A stretch of DNA of 48,656 bases from Candidatus Omnitrophota bacterium (GTDB lineage Bacteria; Omnitrophota; Gorgyraeia; Zapsychrales; Zapsychraceae). The number at the start of each line of letters is the position of its first letter. Position 1 is the first letter of the stretch. The notes below the pieces were generated by a model. That model searched no databases and was not told the origin of the DNA. It saw nothing but the letters and a program-made list of their open reading frames with translations. The translations under genes and the position numbers were made by a program. Of the stretch, positions 1 to 7,932 are shown one piece after another. Where the stretch lies: contig JAGOSC010000015.1 of NCBI GenBank assembly GCA_018062515.1, forward strand, positions 1-48,656, read 5' to 3'.

Positions 1-33
1 ACATATATGCATAAGAAAGGCATACTTGTATGC

Positions 34-219
34 ATGAGAACAACATTAAATATTGATGATGATTTGTTGGCAAAAGCCGCTGATCTGACCGGTGTGACGG
101 AGAAAACGGCCTTGGTGAGGATGGGGCTTAAGACTTTGATTGCTCAAGCCAGTAGCCGACGGCTCGCCGAGTTGGGTGGTACTCAGAAAGAGCTTAAAGC
201 CGTCCCACGCAGGAGATAG
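34..219 (+). CDS. vapB: VapB-type antitoxin (ribbon-helix-helix)
   Basis: Small 61-aa protein opening MRTTLNIDDDLL, the typical beta-strand plus helix of a VapB/MetJ-Arc ribbon-helix-helix DNA-binding domain. The C-terminal part is basic and would carry the toxin-neutralising segment. By family knowledge it binds the PIN toxin encoded next door and represses the shared promoter. I chose the ATG at 34 because the antitoxin fold begins there; an in-frame ATG at 7 would add nine residues with no family counterpart. The stop is one base before the toxin ATG, the usual translational coupling of such pairs. The promoter lies at or beyond the window edge. Confidence 0.85.
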   Translation: MRTTLNIDDDLLAKAADLTGVTEKTALVRMGLKTLIAQASSRRLAELGGTQKELKAVPRRR

Positions 220-220
220 T

Positions 221-583
221 ATGGTCTTAGTCGATACCTCCGTATGGGTGACGCATCTCAAACAAGGTCAAAAAACACTTAAGAATCTCTTAATGGACGA
301 TCAAGTTTGCTGCCATCCATTTATTGTCGGTGAATTAGCTTGCGGACAGCTGTTTCCCAGAGCAGAAATTTTGTCCTTATTGAATCAATTGCCGATGGTC
401 AAAGAAGCCACCCACGACGAGGTTTTGGCTCTGATTGAACAAAGAAGGCTCATGGACAAAGGCGTGGGATATATTGACGTTCATTTGCTAGCCTCATCCA
501 TTTTAGGTCATGTTCGGCTATGGACCAAAGATCAAAAGTTAAATACAATCCTTACTGATTTTAATTTGAATTTTCTTGCTTGA
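221..583 (+). CDS. vapC: VapC-type PIN-domain ribonuclease toxin
   Basis: A 120-aa PIN-domain protein starting MVLVDTSVWV. The acidic quartet expected for Mg-dependent PIN nucleases is visible at D5, E38 (in GELACGQ), D86 (in YIDVHLL) and D104 (in WTKDQKL), so the enzyme looks intact. Family members cleave tRNA or rRNA when released from the antitoxin. The start at 221 follows an AGGAG ribosome-binding site (211-215) lying inside the end of the antitoxin gene. An in-frame upstream ATG at 140 is rejected because it lies inside the antitoxin gene. Two terminator-like hairpins follow the gene. Confidence 0.88.
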   Translation: MVLVDTSVWVTHLKQGQKTLKNLLMDDQVCCHPFIVGELACGQLFPRAEILSLLNQLPMVKEATHDEVLALIEQRRLMDKGVGYIDVHLLASSILGHVRLWTKDQKLNTILTDFNLNFLA

Positions 584-585
584 AA

Positions 586-625
586 ATTTAGCGAAGAAGG
601 TCGTTTTCGCTAAATCCGTTTTTCT
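586..625 (+). terminator. Intrinsic terminator after vapC
   Basis: A perfect 10-bp stem (ATTTAGCGAA at 586-595 with its complement at 606-615) and a 10-nt loop, followed by CCGTTTTTCT. It starts three bases after the vapC stop codon. Confidence 0.75.
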
Positions 626-630
626 AATCT

Positions 631-684
631 AGGGCAGTGTTTTAATCCCATTTGGGACTTAAGATGCTGCCCTTATTTTTTTTA
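631..684 (+). terminator. Second, stronger terminator hairpin
   Basis: Outer arms AGGGCAG (631-637) and CTGCCCT (667-673) enclose a second stem TCCC/GGGA with a short ATTT loop. An uninterrupted run of eight T residues follows. Together with the hairpin just upstream it isolates vapBC from the next gene. Confidence 0.8.
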
Positions 685-826
685 AAAAAGATGCTAGACT
701 ATATATAATAATACTTGTAATTAAGAACTGATTAGGGCAAAATAATTGAATTGTAGAGTACCAAAAACACTAAAATTAGCCATGATCACCTCAAAACAGT
801 AACTTATAATCTCGATCAGCAGAAGA

Positions 827-2335
827 ATGAATATATTTAGAAAGCTAACATTTAAAGCCAAAATAATCGTACTGATTTCAGCGGTTGTTATTTTTCTGCT
901 GGTATTATTATTGCTGTTTAGACAAACCGTTATTGTTAAAAAACGGTACCCCGATGGAAAACTGCTTTACATCGCCCGCTATGATTCTTTTTTATATATG
1001 AAAGGACAAAAAATTGCCCACCACAAAGAATTCTATCATAACGGTAAACTCAAAGAAGAATGGGATACGGTCAATGGCAATGTAGAAGGAAAACGAAGAT
1101 CTTTTTATGAGTCTGGTGAGATTATGGCAGCGAAAGAATATAAAAATAATCAGTTTCATGGATACAGCAAGGCCTTCTTTAAAAATGGAAAACTTCAAGG
1201 AGAAGAACAATACAGTAATGGCTTAAAGTCAGGACATGTCCTTAGTTTTTCCGAAACCGGCCAGCTCTTAAGTGATATTGTTTATGCGAACGGTCAGCTT
1301 TACGGAGAGTCGGTTTGGTATCATCCCGACGGAAAACTGAAAGCCAAAGAATCATACAAAGCCGACCTTAAACACGGGAAGTTTGAAACGTATAATGAAA
1401 AAGGTCAATTGGAAAGTAGGGCGATTTATAAAGACGGTCTTCTCGATGGTATGTCTTCTTTGTATTTTCCGACGGGAGAATTGTCCAGCGAGATTGAGTA
1501 TACGAAGGGAAAAAAGAACGGTATTGAACGTGTGTTTTATATCAGCGGAAAACCTTATAGCGAACGGATTAACGATATGGGCGTTCCCCGTGAAGACAAA
1601 ATTTTTGAAGAAAACGGTAAAATGAAAATGTCCGTCAATTACGATGGTAAAAAAGGAAAAGAAGATAAGAAAGAATATTCCGTTGCTTCAGGATTAACAC
1701 CAGCTCAAAATTGGGCTTTGGCGGCTTCGGGTGTTTTAATCGAATACTATCACGGCCGTCATGATTACCTTGCGCCGATGGAACGCACGGAAGCTAATGT
1801 GCTCAAATGGCGGGATATGTTAGCGAATGAATATGAAATTAAGGATCAATCAGCCTTAGTCGATGTCCTGGTCTTTTTAAAAGATGAACAGCATCGTGAT
1901 GATTTAATGAAAATCCCCGAAGAAGAATTAGCGGAATTTGAAGATATCGGATTTTTCGTGGCCGCTAAAACGTTTCTGGAAGGAAATTTTCATAATAAAC
2001 GTGATGTTGTCCGGCTTTATGGCGGTACGCTAAAAGAAAGAAGTGTTATTGCGTGGGATTTCGTAAGATATATTGCTTTATGCCGTTGGGGTTTTATGGC
2101 GGGTTATCTCACGGAACAAGAGGCGTGGGGTCTTATCATGCCCGCGGCACATAAGCTGCAGTCATCCTTCAAGTCATGGGAAGAATTAGGGCAGAATTAT
2201 TTATTGGGACGGCTGTTTTGGATCAAGAACATATCAGATAGGAAGATGAAGGATTTTAATGTCGGGTATCAAAAATTACTGAGTGACCCCACCAGTCCAT
2301 GGTTAAAGTATGACTGGAATTTAGATTTACGCTGA
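827..2335 (+). CDS. Membrane-anchored MORN_2/YwqK-repeat protein with DUF1266 C-terminus
   Basis: 502 aa. A single hydrophobic segment at about residues 13-33 should anchor the protein in the inner membrane. About nine to ten repeats of ~23 residues follow (pattern Y-x-x-G-K-L, then K..Y.nG...G), which is the MORN_2 repeat of the YwqK antitoxin family. Residues from about 285 to the end are different: the segment WDFVRYIALCRWGF, then GYLTEQEAW, then SFKSWEELGQNYLLGR, matches my memory of the DUF1266 domain found in enterobacterial YbeU/YbeR-like proteins. The fusion suggests an immunity or contact-system role, but no function is proven for either domain. The ribosome-binding site is weak. It precedes a secreted protein gene by 36 bases. 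Confidence 0.75.
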   Translation: MNIFRKLTFKAKIIVLISAVVIFLLVLLLLFRQTVIVKKRYPDGKLLYIARYDSFLYMKGQKIAHHKEFYHNGKLKEEWDTVNGNVEGKRRSFYESGEIMAAKEYKNNQFHGYSKAFFKNGKLQGEEQYSNGLKSGHVLSFSETGQLLSDIVYANGQLYGESVWYHPDGKLKAKESYKADLKHGKFETYNEKGQLESRAIYKDGLLDGMSSLYFPTGELSSEIEYTKGKKNGIERVFYISGKPYSERINDMGVPREDKIFEENGKMKMSVNYDGKKGKEDKKEYSVASGLTPAQNWALAASGVLIEYYHGRHDYLAPMERTEANVLKWRDMLANEYEIKDQSALVDVLVFLKDEQHRDDLMKIPEEELAEFEDIGFFVAAKTFLEGNFHNKRDVVRLYGGTLKERSVIAWDFVRYIALCRWGFMAGYLTEQEAWGLIMPAAHKLQSSFKSWEELGQNYLLGRLFWIKNISDRKMKDFNVGYQKLLSDPTSPWLKYDWNLDLR

Positions 2336-2371
2336 CAGTGTTAATACAACTAAATGTTTTAAGGAGAGCGT

Positions 2372-3337
2372 ATGAAAAGAGTTCAGAAAAAATTATTGGC
2401 CATTCTTAGTATCATTTTACTCAACACATCCTCCGCGTTCGCCGAAAGTACAACGGGTACAAGTGTACCGTTTGGAGAACTCATCTCTCAAGTCGTCAAT
2501 GAGGCTTCCTCGGAATTAAATAAAAATCTGCAAGATAAAGAGCAATTCAAAGCTGAGTTTAAAGACTTTAAAGAAAAAACCGACGCAAAATTAGAAATTG
2601 TTTTAAGCGATATCACCGGTATTATCAAGAATTATGCGGAAACTGAGGATTTACAAGAATCCTCCGAAAAGTTATTTAAAGATTTCTCTAAATTATTAGA
2701 TGAGCTTAATCAAATCGTCGTGAAGTTCCCGCGTTATAATGAGGTTGAGAAAATTATTTCTCCGATTAGCAAGGAATTTGAAGAGACTTTAATCAGTCAG
2801 TTTCCGAAAATAGAGCCGGCGGCGCCGGAAGCTGGTCCTTTAGGCGGGCTTTATAATTTTTATACCAAAACGGAGCAGGAAAATCCGTTCGGCTTAGGGC
2901 CGTTTTTTAGAATACCTTTCATTGAAAATTTATTGAAGCTGAGGACGTTTGTGGAAAAAAAGCATGAATATACGATTGCGGGTGTAAAGGGGCAGAGAAT
3001 TCTCTTCAGTGAAACGAATGAATATGAAGGCGGTAAGCTTGTGTTTCATGAAAAAATTGTTAATGGTACAGTCACCGAAGAGTTCAGAATTTTGCAAGAT
3101 CTTAGTATTTTTCATGGCCTTCCCGGGCAAATGCGTCGAGATGGGGTGGATGAACGATATGTTAGATTTGTCGAGGAGTATTTAAATTTGATTAATTATC
3201 ATTTGGTTAAAAACCATAATGAGCTGGGCTTGATCGTTGATGTCAATCATCCGCAGATCCATGTTCCCGACGGGTACACGCCGGATAAATTTGTGGCGAA
3301 TTTTGTTCAGATACTGATATCGTTGACGATGACTTAG
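2372..3337 (+). CDS. Secreted helical/coiled-coil protein of unknown function
   Basis: 321 aa with a clear signal peptide (about residues 1-25, ending SSAFAES). Residues ~50-140 are rich in K, E and heptad-spaced L/I, predicting amphipathic helices or a coiled coil. A Pro/Gly linker and a mixed alpha/beta C-terminal half follow. I recognise no family. It starts after a strong AAGGAG site (2362-2367) and lies 36 bp behind the DUF1266 fusion gene, so the two may be co-transcribed. Export to the periplasm or surface is inferred from the signal peptide only. Confidence 0.6.
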   Translation: MKRVQKKLLAILSIILLNTSSAFAESTTGTSVPFGELISQVVNEASSELNKNLQDKEQFKAEFKDFKEKTDAKLEIVLSDITGIIKNYAETEDLQESSEKLFKDFSKLLDELNQIVVKFPRYNEVEKIISPISKEFEETLISQFPKIEPAAPEAGPLGGLYNFYTKTEQENPFGLGPFFRIPFIENLLKLRTFVEKKHEYTIAGVKGQRILFSETNEYEGGKLVFHEKIVNGTVTEEFRILQDLSIFHGLPGQMRRDGVDERYVRFVEEYLNLINYHLVKNHNELGLIVDVNHPQIHVPDGYTPDKFVANFVQILISLTMT

Positions 3338-3448
3338 GCGGTGTATGCCGGAATCAGATTTTAAAGTCCTTTAATTCCATAAACAAATATGTTATAAAAG
3401 TTAAAGTTTTTAATACTTACCCCATACAACAATTGCGACAAGGAAACT

Positions 3449-3874
3449 ATGTTTTTAAAGAATTTATTTGCCCCGCCTAAGAAATTTAACAACCATAAGG
3501 TATTAATTGTCGATGATAATCCTCTCGACCGCAAGCTAGTGGCCAAAACGATGGAGAAAATGGGATGTAAAGTCCTGACGGCCGTCGACGGAGAAATTGG
3601 TTTACATTTAGCGCTCGCCGAAAAACCTGACTTAATCCTTTCGGATTATGATATGCCGCATATGGACGGTTTGACCATGTGTAAGGAATTACGAGCGAAT
3701 CAGGAAACGCAGGACATTCCGGTTATTTTTCTGTCGGGAAGCGCGACTCCAGGAAATATTGTTGATATTTTCGATGTAAGTAATGTGGATAATTACATCT
3801 GTAAGCCAATCAATTCTAAAGTGCTAATTCATCAAATCGAAGATATTTTTAATAAACATTTACCTAAAAAATAA
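3449..3874 (+). CDS. Stand-alone receiver-domain response regulator
   Basis: 141 aa, one CheY-like receiver domain and no output domain. The acidic pocket is D22/D23 (LIVDDNPLD), the phospho-acceptor is D66 in LILSDYDMP, and the conserved Lys sits in CKPI near the C-terminus, so phosphorylation should work. About 15 extra residues precede the domain. An AAGGAA ribosome-binding site lies before the ATG. It ends 11 bp before serS, so the two are probably in one transcript. No kinase is adjacent; the PAS kinase at 37.8 kb appears unable to donate phosphate. Confidence 0.85.
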   Translation: MFLKNLFAPPKKFNNHKVLIVDDNPLDRKLVAKTMEKMGCKVLTAVDGEIGLHLALAEKPDLILSDYDMPHMDGLTMCKELRANQETQDIPVIFLSGSATPGNIVDIFDVSNVDNYICKPINSKVLIHQIEDIFNKHLPKK

Positions 3875-3885
3875 AAGAGTCATTT

Positions 3886-5160
3886 ATGTTTGATATAAAA
3901 TTAATCCGTGATCATGCGGATTTGGTTAAAGCCGGATTAGCTGCCAAGAAGATTCAAATTGATCTCAGCCAAATTATCGAAGATGACAATGTTTATCGCC
4001 AAAAACTTGTGCGATTAGATGATCTGCGGAATTTAAAAAATGCGGCCAATGATGAAATCAGCGCGGCTTTAAAAAATAAACAAGATCCGAAACCAAAAAT
4101 TGAGGCCATGAAAACTGTTTCCTCTCAGATTGATGAGTTAGAGCGAGAAGTCAAAGATCTGGCCAATAAAATAAAAGATGTATTAATCGGGCTGCCAAAT
4201 CTCCCACACGAGTCCGTCCCCGTCGGATCGGCCGAAAAAAATAAAATTGTCAAAGAGTGGGGAAAGCCGGTTCAATTTGATTTTAAACCTAAAACGCATA
4301 TTGAAATTGCTGAAAGTCTCGATATTATTGACTTCAAACGCGCGGCTAAAATTTCCGGAGCGAATTTTATTTTATTTAAAAAAGCTGGAGCGCGTCTTGA
4401 ACGCGCATTGTTCAATTTTATGCTTGATGTGCATACGACTCAACACGGTTATACGGAAATATTCCCGCCGGTATTGGTTAACGCGGATTCTATGACGGGA
4501 ACTGGACAACTTCCCAAAATGGCTGAAGATATGTATAAATTGAAGGATGATGATTTGTATTTAATCCCGACGGCGGAAGTGCCGGTAACCAATATTCACC
4601 GAGATGAAGTGCTAGAGGAAACAGAACTTCCGATATATTATACGGCGTATACGAGTTGTTTCCGACGGGAAGCGGGCTCATATGGTAAGGACACGCGCGG
4701 GCTGATCCGAGTGCATCAATTTGATAAAGTTGAGCTCGTCAAGTTTGTGAAACCGGAAACTTCTTATGAAGAGCTTGATAAACTCGTCGCCAACGCCGAA
4801 AAAATTTTTCAATTACTAAACCTTCCATATAGAGTGCTATTGCTGGCCAGCGGTGATATGAGCTTCGCTGCCGCCAAATGTTTTGATCTTGAAGCGCATG
4901 CCGCCGGAATGGATAAGTGGCTGGAGGTCTCCAGCTGTTCAAATTTTGAATCCTTTCAAGCCCGTCGAGCAAATATCCGATATAAAGGCATAGATTCCAA
5001 AAAAACAGCATTCGTTCATACCCTCAATGGTTCCGGAGTCGCCTTAGCGCGATGCGTGGTCGCTATTCTTGAAAATTATCAAACCAAAGACGGGGAAGTG
5101 ATTATCCCCGACGTATTACGTCCGTACATGGGCGGTTTAGAGAAAATTACCCGCACTTAG
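3886..5160 (+). CDS. serS: Seryl-tRNA synthetase
   Basis: 424 aa, the normal length for bacterial SerRS (class II). It charges tRNA-Ser with serine in the cytoplasm. Residues ~1-105 form the N-terminal coiled-coil arm that contacts the long variable arm of tRNA-Ser. Motif 2 appears as CFRREAGSYGKDTRGLIRVH and motif 3 as LNGSGVALARC. The start ATG follows an AAAGAG-like site. A tRNA-Ser(UGA) gene lies about 0.74 kb downstream, separated by one membrane protein gene. Confidence 0.97.
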   Translation: MFDIKLIRDHADLVKAGLAAKKIQIDLSQIIEDDNVYRQKLVRLDDLRNLKNAANDEISAALKNKQDPKPKIEAMKTVSSQIDELEREVKDLANKIKDVLIGLPNLPHESVPVGSAEKNKIVKEWGKPVQFDFKPKTHIEIAESLDIIDFKRAAKISGANFILFKKAGARLERALFNFMLDVHTTQHGYTEIFPPVLVNADSMTGTGQLPKMAEDMYKLKDDDLYLIPTAEVPVTNIHRDEVLEETELPIYYTAYTSCFRREAGSYGKDTRGLIRVHQFDKVELVKFVKPETSYEELDKLVANAEKIFQLLNLPYRVLLLASGDMSFAAAKCFDLEAHAAGMDKWLEVSSCSNFESFQARRANIRYKGIDSKKTAFVHTLNGSGVALARCVVAILENYQTKDGEVIIPDVLRPYMGGLEKITRT

Positions 5161-5187
5161 GTATCGGCTCCCAAACAGGAGGGATGA

Positions 5188-5790
5188 ATGTTTAAATTTA
5201 TTTTATCAATCCTTAAAGTACTTTTGGCGATTATATTATTGCCTATCACGATTGGCATCAGCCGTACTTTTTTTCATCATCTGATCGTTTACTCCGACGC
5301 TTTCGCGACCACCTTTGTTTACGGCGCGGTTCTTTTCGTCTTTATTTTCTTATTTCTCTATCAGTTCTGGGGATTTTTTGAATTAGGCCACAAAGTCCTT
5401 TCTAATTTACTGCAATTTACATCCCCCCTAGATAAATGGCTGGCTTATGCGACGCCTATTTTCACCATTTTAGTTTTATTGATCTTTTATATTGTACGTG
5501 TGTTGATCAAAGATCAATCGATGGATCATCAATTTAGTTTATTAGCCGGATTTACTGCGGCTATGCACATTTTGGTTCTCGCCCAGGAATTACAAAATCA
5601 GGAAAAAACACCTTTAAAACCCACTTATCTGTTGGCCATAAATTTAATTTATCTTTATAACATTCTGCTCATTGTTCTGCTTTTAGATTTAGTTTTTCAA
5701 AAATGGACTTTCCCCGGTTTTGTGCAAGCCTGCACACAGGATGTCATAAATAGTTGGGACTGGCTCAGAAAAATGGTTGGATTAGCTTAG
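5188..5790 (+). CDS. Multi-spanning membrane protein of unknown function
   Basis: 200 aa, very hydrophobic, with about five predicted transmembrane helices (roughly residues 3-25, 42-66, 88-110, 117-135 and 148-172). The first residues resemble an uncleaved signal anchor. No catalytic motif is visible and I do not recognise the family. It starts 8 bp after an AGGAGGG site and 27 bp after serS, so it probably belongs to the same transcript. It ends just before the promoter of tRNA-Ser(UGA). Confidence 0.6.
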   Translation: MFKFILSILKVLLAIILLPITIGISRTFFHHLIVYSDAFATTFVYGAVLFVFIFLFLYQFWGFFELGHKVLSNLLQFTSPLDKWLAYATPIFTILVLLIFYIVRVLIKDQSMDHQFSLLAGFTAAMHILVLAQELQNQEKTPLKPTYLLAINLIYLYNILLIVLLLDLVFQKWTFPGFVQACTQDVINSWDWLRKMVGLA

Positions 5791-5807
5791 TCTGGGCAAA
5801 AAATCCG

Positions 5808-5835
5808 TTGACAACATTTGAATTATACTTATATT
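5808..5835 (+). promoter_or_regulatory. Sigma-70-type promoter of tRNA-Ser(UGA)
   Basis: -35 TTGACA (5808-5813) and -10 TATATT (5830-5835) with a 16-bp spacer. Predicted initiation is about 55 bp upstream of the tRNA. Confidence 0.7.
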
Positions 5836-5898
5836 AGTATAGATTTATTTACGGTGACTTAGATTCTCACCATTTTGGACTATTTCAGTAAAAATGTC

Positions 5899-5986
5899 GG
5901 AGAGGTGGCTGAGCGGTTGAAAGCGGCAGTCTTGAAAACTGTTGAGGGGCAACCCTTCCAGAGTTCGAATCTCTGCCTCTCCGCCA
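5899..5986 (+). tRNA. tRNA-Ser (anticodon UGA), CCA encoded
   Basis: Acceptor GGAGAGG (5899-5905) pairs with CCTCTCC (5976-5982), followed by discriminator G and an encoded CCA (5984-5986). The anticodon loop CTTGAAAA gives UGA. The long variable arm (GAGGGGCAACCCTT region) and the TTCGAAT T-loop are typical of class II serine tRNAs. It lies downstream of serS. Confidence 0.96.
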
Positions 5987-6056
5987 TTTTTCAACAGTGA
6001 CTTCAAACACAATTTACTGAATCGGTCATTAACCACACTTATCCTGCGTAAACATC

Positions 6057-7286
6057 ATGAAAAAAGTTTTAATACTTTTATTTCTGATACTTCTTTTTTC
6101 CCATTCGCTTTACGCCCAAACACAGCCTGTCAGCGACGGAATTGTCGATGAATTTTATCCTGAAGGCGCTCTCAAAGCGCAGCGAGAGTATGTACAGGGT
6201 CAATTAAACGGCGTGAGCAAAACATTTTATCCTAATGGAAAGACGATCACGGAGGGTCATTATAAAGACGGCCAGCTCGACGGAACGCTAAAAAGTTATT
6301 ATGACTCAGGCCAACTTTATTTCGTTAAGGAATTTAAAAATGGTCTTTTGGAAGGAGAATCCGTCGAGTATTTTCCAAATGGCAAACAGAAGTCGAAAGA
6401 ATATTATAAAGCTGACGAATTAGACGGGTCGAATTTATATTATTTTGAAAATGGGCTTATACAATACAAGATGGATTTTAAAAATGGCCAGTTAAATGGC
6501 TTAAGCCAAGAGTTTTTTGACAATGGAATTCTTAAGAATGAAGCCCATTATGAGAATGAAAGACTTCAAGGCGCCGTCAAGCAGTGGGATAAAGACGGGC
6601 ATTTGGAGGCCAACTGGAATTATGCGCAAGGGCTACGGCAAGGTTTATCTCAGATTTTTTATCCAAATGGCCAAATAAAATGGGAGGCCAACTTCAAAGA
6701 CGATCAGATTTTCGGCAGTACAACGGCATATAGTGAGGACGGTAGCGTCATAATTAAAACAACCTTCAGAAGCGGAGTGCTTGAGGGGGTTTCTCAGGAA
6801 TTTTATGCTGACGGAGTTTTAAAATCGGAAACTCCATATAAAAATGATATGAAGAATGGATTGAGTCGTGAGTATTATGAAAACGGTCAGTTAAAGCTTG
6901 AACAGGATTTTATGAATGATCGGGTTTTTGGTCATTCAACAGAATATTTTGAAAATGGAAACATAAAGACATCCCGTCGGTATACGAATAAAAATAGCGA
7001 CGGAGTGTTGGAAGAGTTTTATCAGGATCGGACACTCAAACAACGCTGGACAATAAGGAATGGTCAATATGAGGGTCCAAGCCAGAGTTATTATAATACG
7101 GGTGAATTAATGACCGAGGAGCGTTATAAAACCGGAGTTAAAGAAGGGATCAACAAAATTTACCATCCCGACGGAAAAATGGCGTTTGAAGACACCTATA
7201 AGCAAGGGATACGCGTTCTTCGAAAAGTATTTAACAGTGAAGGTAAGCTTATTTCAGAAGTTAAAGGAAATAAGAATGACTCTTAA
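6057..7286 (+). CDS. Secreted protein built of about 16 MORN_2/YwqK repeats
   Basis: 409 aa. A signal peptide (residues ~1-21, ending SLYAQ) precedes an almost pure array of about 16 repeats with a period near 23 residues, each opening with an aromatic-x-x/N-G core (YPNGK, YDSGQ, FENGN and similar). This is the repeat of the YwqK antitoxin family (MORN_2), usually an extended beta-hairpin solenoid that binds proteins. It lacks the DUF1266 tail of its relative 4 kb upstream. It overlaps the next gene by 11 bp, so the two products may act together. The partner is unknown. Confidence 0.75.
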   Translation: MKKVLILLFLILLFSHSLYAQTQPVSDGIVDEFYPEGALKAQREYVQGQLNGVSKTFYPNGKTITEGHYKDGQLDGTLKSYYDSGQLYFVKEFKNGLLEGESVEYFPNGKQKSKEYYKADELDGSNLYYFENGLIQYKMDFKNGQLNGLSQEFFDNGILKNEAHYENERLQGAVKQWDKDGHLEANWNYAQGLRQGLSQIFYPNGQIKWEANFKDDQIFGSTTAYSEDGSVIIKTTFRSGVLEGVSQEFYADGVLKSETPYKNDMKNGLSREYYENGQLKLEQDFMNDRVFGHSTEYFENGNIKTSRRYTNKNSDGVLEEFYQDRTLKQRWTIRNGQYEGPSQSYYNTGELMTEERYKTGVKEGINKIYHPDGKMAFEDTYKQGIRVLRKVFNSEGKLISEVKGNKNDS

Positions 7287-7845
7287 AGGGGTTTTTAAAT
7301 TTTGTTTATACGCATTGATTTTTGTTTTACCGGTCCTTGTGCTGTTTGTCATTTTTGCGCCGCTGGCCGCAAAAAAAAATCCTCAGAGGACGGCTGCTGA
7401 GTACCAAATCCCCCCAGATTTTACAATAAATGATATCGCGAAAATTGTTGAAAGAATGCGCACCGATCCGGAGTTTCAATTTTATTTTCGAGCCTTAAGT
7501 TCAGATAAAATTACACAAGGCGCTCTCGAGGTTTATGAAATAATGAATCGTTCCCGTAGCGGTGATGTTTTCTTGAATGAGATAAAATTGCAGCAGAAAA
7601 AAACCTCCTCATTAGCTCTTTTATTCTACTATTTAGAATATTCTGATGATTTCTTCAAAAATCCGGAACTTTACCCTGACCTATCTAAGACGATTGTGAA
7701 TTTTTCATTTGAGGATTTTAAATTGGCCGTCCTAAGCATCTGTTATAAGTCAAATATTGATCCTACATTCTTCCTCAAATGGGATGAAACTTCCCAATTA
7801 GCCGCCCGAAAGTTATTTGAGACGATTAAGAGGTTAAACAAATAG
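7276..7845 (+). CDS. Membrane-anchored protein of unknown function, paired with the MORN_2 protein
   Basis: 189 aa with one N-terminal transmembrane segment (about residues 8-28) followed by a soluble, mostly helical domain with no motif I recognise. I place the start at ATG 7276, which follows an AAAGGAAA site and gives an 11-bp overlap with the upstream repeat-protein gene. An in-frame ATG at 7186 lies deep inside that gene and adds 30 residues before the membrane segment. The overlap implies coupled translation and perhaps a physical partnership. Confidence 0.6.
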   Translation: MTLKGVFKFCLYALIFVLPVLVLFVIFAPLAAKKNPQRTAAEYQIPPDFTINDIAKIVERMRTDPEFQFYFRALSSDKITQGALEVYEIMNRSRSGDVFLNEIKLQQKKTSSLALLFYYLEYSDDFFKNPELYPDLSKTIVNFSFEDFKLAVLSICYKSNIDPTFFLKWDETSQLAARKLFETIKRLNK

Positions 7846-7932
7846 TTTCCCATTAAAAATTGGGATAACTACTGGAATTACTTCTTTTTTGAAGTAGAAT
7901 ATTTCTTATGTTACATTTATATAGGGGTATGT

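Noticed and set aside
690..712. Promoter for the 827 gene around TATAAT at 704-709
   Set aside because: The -10 is good but no acceptable -35 box lies 16-18 bp upstream; the AT-rich text makes chance matches likely.
7879..7896. Hairpin TACTTC-TTTTTT-GAAGTA as a terminator before the HD-GYP gene
   Set aside because: The T run is in the loop, not after the stem, so it does not fit an intrinsic terminator.
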